In this document: piece by piece, positions 55,493-64,000 of the stretch | Numbering within the stretch: position 1 is the stretch's first letter | Layout of the letters: each line of letters starts with the position of its first letter | Position numbers and translations under genes: made by a program | NCBI GenBank assembly: GCA_944474755.1 | Contig: OX104118.1 | Coordinates: forward strand, 70,313,575 to 70,377,574 | Direction of reading: 5' to 3' | Origin: Limnoperna fortunei | Taxonomy: Eukaryota; Mollusca; Bivalvia; Mytilida; Modiolidae | DNA length: 64,000 bases | Notes under the pieces: model-generated | Databases searched by the model: none | Told to the model about the DNA's origin: nothing | What the model saw: the letters and a program-made list of their open reading frames with translations, nothing else

Positions 55493-56302
55493 TTAAGTAA
55501 CATCGTACACTGTTAACATTTCTTTAGAGAAAATTGCATCTAAGAAATGTTTCTCACTGTTAGTCATTTTCCAATATTTATTTCGCCAACGTAACTTTAT
55601 GTACTGACAAAGGCAAATAACCCGTTCAGTATGACAAGTATCTGATGTTGGCAAAGTCTCGTAGAGATATTCCTGCAAGTACTCAGCTGCAAATCTGGCA
55701 AAAATCATTCTTAATGGGTCCTACAATAAAAATGAAATTTAAACACCAAGAAGGTAATTGCATGAAAAGATAATACACAACAGCGACTTTAACAAGTGTT
55801 GGAACATATTAATTAAAGTCAGAAAAGATTCCAAGGTTAAGCGTCCGTTTTGTCTAAAAAAGACTCGTCAGTGGCGCCAAAATTGTTGAAAAATTGCTAA
55901 ATAGTGACAATGATAAAAGTTTTTCTCATTAAAATCGTAAGCGTGAGCTTTCTCGGACTTTGATTTGTGGATTGTCTTTTTTGACAGTTTCATCGGTGTT
56001 CAGTATTTTGTTATTACCTTTAGTTATAGTTATGTGTGCGTTGTGAATAAATTTTTTTTTAATTCTTTAGAATTAAAAACATTTTTCAGATTCATAGCAG
56101 TAAATTTAAACAGTGACAACATGTATAACAATTCATAGATAAATATACAATATTCGTACATCGTTAGAAATGTACAAGTTCTTTGATCGAGCCTTAGAAA
56201 GAGGATAACATGCAAGGCTCTGCCGTTCATTTCTCACCGGCGAGTATAAATAAACATTTATAATTTCTGACAATGTACGAATATTGTTTTTATCCTGCAC
56301 CC
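55493..56302 (-). CDS. 3' end of an unidentified minus-strand gene (two exons)
   Basis: Exon 56238-56302 (acceptor TATTTTAG, donor CCG/GTGAGA) encodes VQDKNNIRTLSEIINVYLYS and P. It joins in phase 0 to 55493-55720 (acceptor TTTTATTGTAG), which continues DPLRMIFARFAAEYLQEYLY and 51 more residues to TAA. The junction reads smoothly, with amphipathic helices on both sides. A minus-strand AATAAA (TTTATT at 55346-55351 on +) follows at a suitable distance. Upstream exons were not identified; the first exon given needs an incoming phase 1. The family is not recognised. Confidence 0.55.
55945..56018 (+). repeat. Short dispersed repeat, pair with 33650-33725
   Basis: GATTTGTGGATTGTCTTTTT and TTTGACAGTTTCATCGGTGT, TATTTTGTTATTACCTT match the copy at 33650. 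It lies in the intron of the minus-strand gene, in opposite orientation to that gene. Confidence 0.6.
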
Positions 56303-56639
56303 CTAAAATACAAACATGAGAAAAGTGCACTTCTAGCCGATTTCCGACTGAAATTTACGGCTCTTATTCTAGTTATAGTCATACTTCATAAACAAATATC
56401 ATATTCGACAACATGTCGTAATCCAGTACAAAATAATAAATATCTTTAGTGAGGACAAAGGTAACAGGAGACTTAATTCGTACATGTAGTGACGAATAAA
56501 GCAAAAATGTATTCGTCTACCTTTATTGTACAGCAAATGTAATGATTGCAGGATAAATTATATTTAATATCAGCAACGAATGTTAATACTGGTCTAAGTT
56601 GGTGGTAACCTCGGGGCGAACAGCGCATCAGCAGGGGCG

Positions 56640-58010
56640 TCGACCCTGTGTTTATAAAAGATTAAATTTATATAATTTCATTCGATTTTATAGATTGTAT
56701 ATATTTAAAAACATTATAAAACTGGACCAGCTGATTTTGTTATTCTTAATTTTGAAGTGGGCGACTAGAGTTTAATTTACATGAGGCAGCCAATCGGCTG
56801 AAATTAAAAATAGGCCTACATTTATACCCAGGAGCCAGTAACCGTACCCCGTCTCACACTATGCCAGATGACTTTCAACGAGCATAACCCGTCCATTTAC
56901 ATAAGTGTAACTTAGGCAGACTTTGACATTTCTTTCAGATTATTTATCCTTAGACCACCAACCGCTTTATACCTGAGTTAGGCCTATATGTACACTTCAC
57001 TTATATTAGTAGTCCAAAAACTAGCCCCGTCTTACAGAGCCTACTCCCCCTTTTTCCTATGTCAAAATTGGTCGAATTTGAAGGTCCGACAAAAGTTTAT
57101 TTTTCCTAAGGCCACCAAACGGCTGTTATTTAGGGTAGGCCTACATGAACTCTTTTTACACTATACTATATTCTCCCTTTATATAATGGCAACTTTGACT
57201 GACTTTGACCAACATTGACATTTCTTCCAAAGATTACTTTACCTTAGTCATCAATGGGCTAATACCTGAGGTACCCTATATATAAACCCCATTTACATCT
57301 ATGAGTCGGAAACTCTTGCCCGTTTCACTCTGTGCCATTTTGGATTTTACAGAGCCTACTCCACTTTTTCTATAATGTACACATTGTTCGACCTGAAGGG
57401 CCAACAAGAGGTTAATTTAACTTAGGCCACCAATCGGCTGAATCTCGGGGTATGCCTACATGTACTCTTTATATTATACCTAGGAGCCAGAAACCCTAGC
57501 TCCGTCGCACAGTTTGCCACATATGACTTTCATTGAGCTTATCCCTTCCTTTCTATAATGGCAACTTGTACTGACTGACCAATTTAAACATTTCTTCTAA
57601 AGGTTACATTATATTTACTTGTAATCATTGGTCGACTGAAGGTCTAACTAGAGTTTATTACATTAGACCTGCACTTGGCTTAAATTCAGGGTAGGCCTAC
57701 ATGTACTATGTATTTATAACTAGCAGCTAGAAACCCTAACCCGGTCTCACACTAGGTAAAAGTCCAAAGTTTTATGCAGTCGACAGAATGACGTCGCATT
57801 TTAGGGAACATGCAGGTTGTTCAGGTCATAAAAAAGTGCTAACTGTAAAATCATTTCATGTTATAAAATGTTGAATGCATCACAATTTTATCTGTTATAT
57901 TTTTTTCTTTAAGATCGAATAGTAACTCCGGTATATAATAAGTTTTTAATAAATCTGGACTGTCTGATTTCGTTATCCTTAATTTTTAAGCAGGTTGGGG
58001 TATTTATTAA
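56640..58010 (+). repeat. Degenerate tandem array with (T)AGGCCTACATGTA units
   Basis: Blocks recur several times: GTAGGCCTACATGTACTCTT-like (about 56813, 56982, 57139, 57450, 57692), GAGCCAGAAACCCTA-like, TCCTTTCTATAATGGCAACT-like and TTAGGCCACCAATCGGCTGA-like. Spacing is irregular (about 150-240 bases). The array is bracketed by related blocks at about 56655-56770 and 57890-58000 (CTGGACC/TGTCTGATTTCGTTAT). No coding capacity. Confidence 0.65.
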
Positions 58011-58068
58011 TGGTCATTTAGTTTTATGCACTTTGGAAGAAGTTCGTTCTTAGCTTTACATAAATATA

Positions 58069-58069
<1 letters not shown>

Positions 58070-58153
<84 letters not shown>
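58070..58153 (+). repeat. (ATT)28 microsatellite
   Basis: Uninterrupted TAT/ATT trinucleotide run of 84 bases. Confidence 0.97.
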
Positions 58154-58154
<1 letters not shown>

Positions 58155-58739
58155 ACGTGTTGATTGACGACATATGTCTACACAAATCGAGTGGTTAAAT
58201 AGCTATTATTAATCGTCCACCCTATGAAATCGAAAATTGGAAAACTAGAAACTGATAGATTAGATTTTTTATTAAAAAAACCTTTATGTTTTATTCCTTT
58301 AAATGGTATTGAGTTTCTTGGGACAATAAATGCTTATTTTGTCAATTTTAACAAGCAGACCTCGCAAGAGTCTCCCGTACCCCTCCAGTGTTTTAAATTA
58401 TATTACCTTAAAACACGGAAAAGTAACATTTTGAATAATGAAATATTGAACATTGAAATAAAGTCGGCCATAGAATTGCAGATTAGTACGAATTACGGGA
58501 TGAAAACTGCAAAAAACATTCACATTGGTCAATTTTACTATTAATATTTCGTCAGGTTTCCCACCTAGACGTTAGCCACTAATGTATCCGAATGCTCCAA
58601 TTCTATTGCGGGATACACTTATTAACGGGATTTTTACTGCAAGATAGCTAGACACTAATGATTTAACTAGAGCTTCAATTAGAAGGATATTATTAAACCT
58701 TATCTCTCGAGTACAAATATTTCTATAAACATTTCTATC

Positions 58740-59912
58740 ACCTTAATATGGAAGCCCGTACACGCCACGAATAAAAAATAATTTATAACTTGTGCGCACG
58801 AGTTGCAAACTTGAGCGCACGAGTTACAAACTTGAGCGCACGAGTTACAAACTTGAGCGCACTAGTTTCAAATCTTGAGCGCACGAGATTCAAATCTTGA
58901 GGTATGGAAGCCCGGACGTGCCACGGAAAAAATAATTTTTAACTTGTGCGCACGAGTTTCAAATCTTGAGCGCACGAGTTTCAGATCTTGTGCGCATGAG
59001 TTGCTAATTTGAACGCACGATTTTTAAATCGCTATGATTCAGTAAAAGGTCATGTGAGCTTATGCCATCAGTATGCGTCCGTCGTTGTCTGTTAATAATT
59101 TCCAAAATATTCTACTCTGAAACCACTGAACCAATTTGACAAACTTGGCAGGAATGATATATGACATGTTGGCAACAAACTTTCTTCATTTTGAATCGAT
59201 TGAATGAAAACATGGCCGCTGTTACTAAAAATAGAACATAGGGTTAAGTCACCTAAAATGGCTTATAACTTAGAAATTATAACCCGATAGAGAAAATCTG
59301 ATGTATCCTAGGCTCTCCAAAATCAAAAGTTCTACACAAGTCTCAATTGGGGCTAAGTTGTCAGATGAGCTCTTTTAGTAGTTGTGGCCCTTTGAAGGTA
59401 AAAAGTTTAGTTTTTCATATTTTTTCCTATATAATAAAAACTATTAAAGATAGAGAAAAGCTGTTGCTTTCTTAAACCTTCAGCTCATTAAGCTATTCAA
59501 AAGTCTCTATTGGGTCAAAGTTATCAGATGACTCCTTATGGGGTTTATGGACCTGTAAAGGTTAAAAATCACGGTTGTTAATGTTTTTGGTCAAACATCA
59601 GGTTATTGAGATTATAAACTAGTGCGCACAATTCAGTAACTCGTGCGCACAGGATTTGAAACTCGTGCGCACCAGATTTGAAACCCATGCGCTCAAGTTA
59701 GTAACTCGTGCGCTCAAGTTAGTAACTCGTGCGCTCAAGATTTGAAACTCGTGCACTCAAGTTAGTAACTCGTGCGCACAAGACTTGAAACTCGTGCGCT
59801 CAAGTTTGCAACTCGTGCGCACAAGTTGAAACTCGTGCGCTCAAGTTTGTAACTCTTGCGCACAAGTTAAAAATTATTTTTTCCGTGGCACGTCCGGGCT
59901 TCCATACCTTAA
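58740..59912. mobile_element. Foldback transposon FB3 with GCGCACGAG-repeat arms
   Basis: The left terminus ATGGAAGCCCGTACACGCCA at 58748 and the right terminus ending GGGCTTCCAT at 59905 are inverted, flanked by ACCTTAA on both sides (58740-58746, 59906-59912). The left arm carries CTTGAGCGCACGAGTTACAA-type 21-23-base units and a second copy of the terminus at 58905. The right arm has about ten inverse units (AACTCGTGCGCTCAAG). The centre (59040-59600) has the CGTCCGTCGTTGTCTG block common in bivalve repeats. No transposase. Confidence 0.9.
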
Positions 59913-60375
59913 CACTTGCCACGAAATCTTAAATTATTAGTATAGCGCCTTCATTACAGGGGTGTGATCGATTTGCAAAGTAAAACTTTAAACTGCTTTT
60001 AGATTGTATACTTGTCATTTAAAATTAATGCATTTGCAGGTTTACTTGCAATTTCCCCTACGGCCAAAAAGTAAAGGTTACAAGTAAAAATAAAATACAA
60101 ATGATATATAATACTAGAGTAATATACAAAACAGTAAGGACATTTCAAATATGACAGAATCTAATACATACAAGACGGTAGGTCGATATAAATAGTACAA
60201 GTTATATTAAATAATATTATAAATTTAAACAAATTAATGAATATATATTAGGGAAAGTTATATTGGATATTAAAATAATAACAAAGCTGGATCGTTAGCT
60301 ATGAACACAATCTGACGGGATAAAATTCTTACTAAAGAAGATTGATAATGATAATAAATTACAAAGCTCTCAGAC

Positions 60376-60555
60376 CTTCTTTTCTGGGCTATTGTAGTCT
60401 TCATGGTCTTCTTCGACAACTAAATGATCCGATTCTAAATTATTGTCATTTTCAATATTTTCGGCCTCCGTTGATATGACTTGTGGGTCCTCGGCTTCTG
60501 TCTGGTTTGTTTCGGTATCTGATGCATTAGTTATGAATCTTTCCAACAATGTATC
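60376..60555 (-). CDS. Acidic minus-strand exon (60 codons, or terminal with stop at 60370)
   Basis: On the minus strand, after an ATTAAAG acceptor, the frame encodes DTLLERFITNASDTETNQTE, then an Asp/Glu/Asn-rich stretch to HEDYNSPEKK. It either splices at a weak GTCTGA donor or reads through one Val codon to TGA. The 180-base length is an exact multiple of three. Codon usage and composition look coding. It may belong to the same gene as 55493-56302, but the phases do not fit directly. Confidence 0.4.
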
Positions 60556-62088
60556 CTTTAATATTGAAACACAGACATGAAAAGACTTAATCTCTAAAAT
60601 ATATATTTAATATATTTTGTATGTATCAACTTCCAATAAAAATACACACAACCGCACACACATGCAGGCACGAGCCATGGTATATTTATAGAAAGCATAC
60701 ATACATTGCTAAGTTATATAATTCATGCAATATATGTCAAACGTGTATTTATTAATAGAATAACAATCATACCGATAATGATGTATTCTACTGTTATTTC
60801 AACGTTAAAATTTTGTAAATTTCTATTCCCCAGAAATTCTATAAATATAATAGAAACACTCTACGCTATTTCTACGGTAAAGCGCCCATGATAAGAATTG
60901 TCATTTCTCATTGTCAAGATTTCTTTCATAAGTTATTTGTATCATAGTGAGCAATACATGTGAATGAAGCAATATACAGAATTTTAAAAACTTGCAAATT
61001 AATCGACAAACACGTGCATTTTGCGCATGCGTATTATGATAAAATGGATATCTAGGCCGGAAATTGACATTCCCGTATAAGTACATAATGGGAATGATGA
61101 CTGTTTTTTGCTTTAAAGTGCGTTTGATACAGTTCATTTTTATATTAATGTTTTGTCACATTACTCACCCATTTGAAACATAAAAATTTTGCTTTTTGAT
61201 ATTCAAGAAAGGGCAATATTCTAAACTTATAAAAAGTCCCCTTAACAGATTGTTGTATCCGTTAACAAAAACAAAAATTACAAAATACGAAGAAACGCTT
61301 TTAATTATGTTTTATTTTTATGATCTTCTTATTCTTCTCTTTCACGGCGATAAATTAAGTCCATTACTGAGCTGTTCCGTGGAGTAGGCTAAAACAAACC
61401 CTCTCTTAATACCACAAAATGTGTTCCGATTTTTTAAGCTGTAATCTCCGTTAAACCCCACTAAAACTATAATGCAAGGACAAATTTGCTCGAATTTTAA
61501 TGCCTATTTGCAAGATTGCATGCAAAACTAATATACGTGACTGAAACCTTGAAACCGTTCTTTATAATAGAGAACAATGTATAAAACTGTATATTGTAAT
61601 CTCCGTTAAACGTGTTTTCCGTTAACACAACATAAACGACAGCGAAAAATCACGCGCTTCCATGGAGATATTGTACTTCCTGGAGTGATGATTGGGTGAA
61701 ATGCAAGACAAAAGAAAGACAACTCAATCATGAGCACCTTAAATAAGATGGATGGCGAGATTGTTCTGTCATAAAGCAACTTTTATTTGAATAAAATATC
61801 GTATTCTAGAATACAAATATTTTAATCGTATGTGTAGAATTCTAACCAAAAAGGGAAACCGATCCTCGATAAGAACCCGACAAATTTTGTTAATGATTTT
61901 CTCATCGACTACAGTACAGTACTAAATGTCCTAAATTGATTCTAAAATTACACTTTCAAACTTCAACGACTGCCAGGCTTATATATAAAATTAAAGATAT
62001 TTCATAACACAATCGGCGTCCTCATGAAATGGCCTTACTACTAAAATGTTACGCTTTCATTCTCCAGGACTGAATTAAATGATACATT
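60556..62088. other. Intergenic or intronic stretch, nothing recognised
   Basis: AT-rich with short unsupported open frames (for example 60901-61137 minus and 61196-61387 plus). Confidence 0.4.
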
Positions 62089-62135
62089 TAACAACAACAA
62101 CAACAACAACCCCCCCCCCCCCAACAACAAAAACC
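62089..62135 (+). repeat. (AAC)n plus poly-C simple repeat
   Basis: AAC units run from about 62089, interrupted by a run of about 13 C at 62110-62122, then resume as CAACAACAA. Confidence 0.9.
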
Positions 62136-62793
62136 AAAAACACACAGAACAACAACATTCCTTTTTTGATTTCTTGTATGATGCAGTCGTTCAGCGATTC
62201 AAGAGTCCAGTATTATCCATTAGCCCCTATTTAATTTTTTTATCATGACTCAAACCGCGGTAAAATAGATCATTGTAAAATTAGTACAGCAGTCAGCAAG
62301 AACAACGCAAATACACACCATGACCCTCAAGAATCTTTTATGATCAAAGATCGTAATGAAATCGTCGGATTACCATTAGTTTCGGTTCTGTTATATATTT
62401 TTAATTTCTTTTAAATAGTTCGATAATGATCTCGTTGGTATTTTGTTTGTACATTAGCGTCTACCAGTATGTTTATCTATCAGGTCCGCGCTTTAAAAAT
62501 AAAATATACGGAGAGCCATAACAGCATTTTTAAAGAGGTTTTTCGGCATTTTTATTTTGCCATTCTTATTATCATGTACAGCGTACCTCCTATATATGTT
62601 AGAAATAACGCAAGGTTATATTATTGTTAGTTTTACGAAGTTTTCTAACTAAAGACATTCTTATGAGGACGGAAAAAATATAACAAATGAAATTCACCAA
62701 CATCCGAAAAAATCACTCTGGGAAATAAATTATTGGTAATTAAATCGGATTTGTATAGATATTATAACACTCTTTACTAATAAAATATACAAG

Positions 62794-63310
62794 TTGAATG
62801 ATCAAAATAAATTATTCTTGTATAAAGACTTGAAGCTAGCCTTAAAACCAGAACTTTATTTATCCTGCAAAAACTTTAAACATAGGAAACTAATAACAAA
62901 ATTCCGGATAAGTGATAATTCCTTAGAAATTGAGTCCGGCCTATATAAACAATATCCCGAGGATCTCGACTTTGTAATTTCTGTTACTTTCAAGAAATTG
63001 AAGATGAAACACACTTCTTCTTCTACTGTCATAAAAAAGCAAAATTATTCTTCTGAACTAATGAAAGAATATAAAATTTCAATGATTTAAATAAAAAAGA
63101 AAAAAAAACTTATTCTCATTTTAAACCCAAAATTTTTTCGACGGGTCCAGAATCTATGTGTTTTTTTAAAACAGTCAATCGAACTGAGGTCAGGGGACTT
63201 ATGATATGTTATCTGTAGAATTGTTTGTTGTTATGTCTTTATTCCTGTTTTTTGTGACACAAGCTGTTAAAATAGCTTAATGATAATACATAAATAAAAT
63301 AAATAAAATT
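62794..63310 (+). pseudogene. 5'-truncated, frameshifted LINE 3' end
   Basis: The first frame encodes LSCKNFKHRKLITKFRISDN and SLEIESGLY, the typical conserved segment near the C terminus of many invertebrate non-LTR retrotransposon ORF2 proteins. The zinc-binding continuation, RLCNFCYFQEIEDETHFFFY then CHKK, lies in another frame from about 62958, so one frameshift is present. A short 3' UTR ends in ATAAATAAAATAAATAAAAT (about 63290-63310). Confidence 0.7.
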
Positions 63311-63796
63311 GATAAAAGAAAACATTTAATATAACCCCTACACGACATGTTTGACACTAATACGAGGAAATATAACCCTGCAAAATTTTTCACGTTTACA
63401 TTACGCAATAACATCAAAAAATACAAAAGAGACACAATGCCCACAAAGCAATACTTGATATTAAAAAAATATATATTATCAAAATAAATAGCAAAAAACT
63501 AACAAAATACACACATTGACATATAATATTTATTTAAAATATGGCAACTTTAAAAACTGATTTAACCACTTCATTTTTTCCTAAATATAAGCAGTTCCAT
63601 ATAAGTCATTAACATTTCCTACCCATACATGTATGCCGTCTCTTGACAGAATACTAAAATTTCTTGATGTATTTTCCTACAGATTTTCAAACATTTTAAG
63701 AACACCAAATTAGTGCCTGGCAAGTTTTTTTTAAAAAACTTATAGTAGCGTATAAAAATCAGTACGCCTTCTTGCAAAAACCTTAACGGTTGGTTT

Positions 63797-64000
63797 AGTT
63801 TGAATGGTGTTTAACGCCACATTAAGCAATTTTTCAGCTTTATCATGGGGGAGTCAGTCGGAGTATGCGGAGAAAACCCCCGACCTTAGGTAGGAAAACT
63901 GGCAATCCTTGTCAATTAACATTGGAGTCGAGAACACAGTGCCAGCAGTGAGAATCGAATCCGCAATCTAAGTGTTTACAGACCACGTGATCAATATTAG
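63797..64000 (-). mobile_element. tRNA-derived SINE, copy 4, cut by the window end
   Basis: Minus-strand copy of the SINE family: 3' module with GGCGTTAAAC at the left, GGGTTTTCTCCGCATACTCC body, B-box-like GCGGATTCGATTCTC near 63955. The A-box lies beyond 64000. It keeps the internal block missing from copy 3. Confidence 0.8.

Noticed and set aside
58224..58544. 106-codon frame beginning MKSKIGKLETDRLDFLLKK
   Set aside because: Reasonable composition but no recognised family, no splice sites of note, and it sits between a microsatellite and a foldback transposon. I could not support it as a gene.
58748..59905. Possible CRISPR-like array of regularly spaced GCGCACGAG units
   Set aside because: Units are directly tandem with no unique spacers, inverted between the two arms, and flanked by a target duplication; a eukaryotic foldback element explains them.

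Overview
The window looks like nuclear DNA of a bivalve mollusc, probably mussel-like. It is AT-rich and intron-rich, with long introns packed with repeats. It carries tRNA-derived SINEs of a molluscan type, Penelope-like reverse transcriptase (RT) copies, a molluscan-type DZIP3-like HEPN gene and an invertebrate HELZ2-like gene. The organism call is inferred from these families, not from a database search.

Layout. 1-3.8 kb: intergenic, with two oppositely oriented retroposon 3' ends, one with an (AATC)n tail. 3.82-14.13 kb: a 5.2-kb head-to-tail segmental duplication whose right edge falls about 10 bases inside the coding start of the next gene. 14.1-25.6 kb (+): gene 1, a DZIP3-like HEPN domain in one large exon, followed by small exons with coiled-coil and acidic sequence; about 519 aa if the exon with a stop at 25581 is used. 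A further in-frame exon at 26918-27010 may be an alternative. 28.1-49.1 kb (+): gene 2, a HELZ2-like protein rebuilt here from 14 phase-compatible exons (about 2,093 aa): two C2HC zinc fingers, an acidic linker, a HELZ2-type beta-rich region, an RNB (RNase II/R-type) exonuclease domain, and one UPF1-like SF1 helicase with all main motifs. One of the four usual RNB active-site aspartates is replaced by valine. 49.9-60 kb: three foldback transposons whose arms consist of short tandem repeats, a second copy of a dispersed repeat, and the 3' end of an unidentified minus-strand gene (55493-56302). 56.6-58.2 kb: a degenerate tandem array and an (ATT)28 microsatellite. 60.4 kb: an acidic minus-strand exon. 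62.8-63.3 kb: a frameshifted LINE 3' remnant. 63.8-64 kb: a SINE cut off by the window end.

Genes 1 and 2 lie head to tail on the same strand, about 2.6 kb apart. HEPN domains are often RNA-binding or RNA-cleaving, and vertebrate HELZ2 is an interferon-inducible helicase/3'-5' exoribonuclease. The pair is therefore a plausible RNA-sensing or RNA-decay locus. Whether it is two genes or one long HEPN-ZnF-RNB-helicase gene cannot be settled from sequence alone. Exon borders are hand-called from splice consensus and reading-frame continuity.
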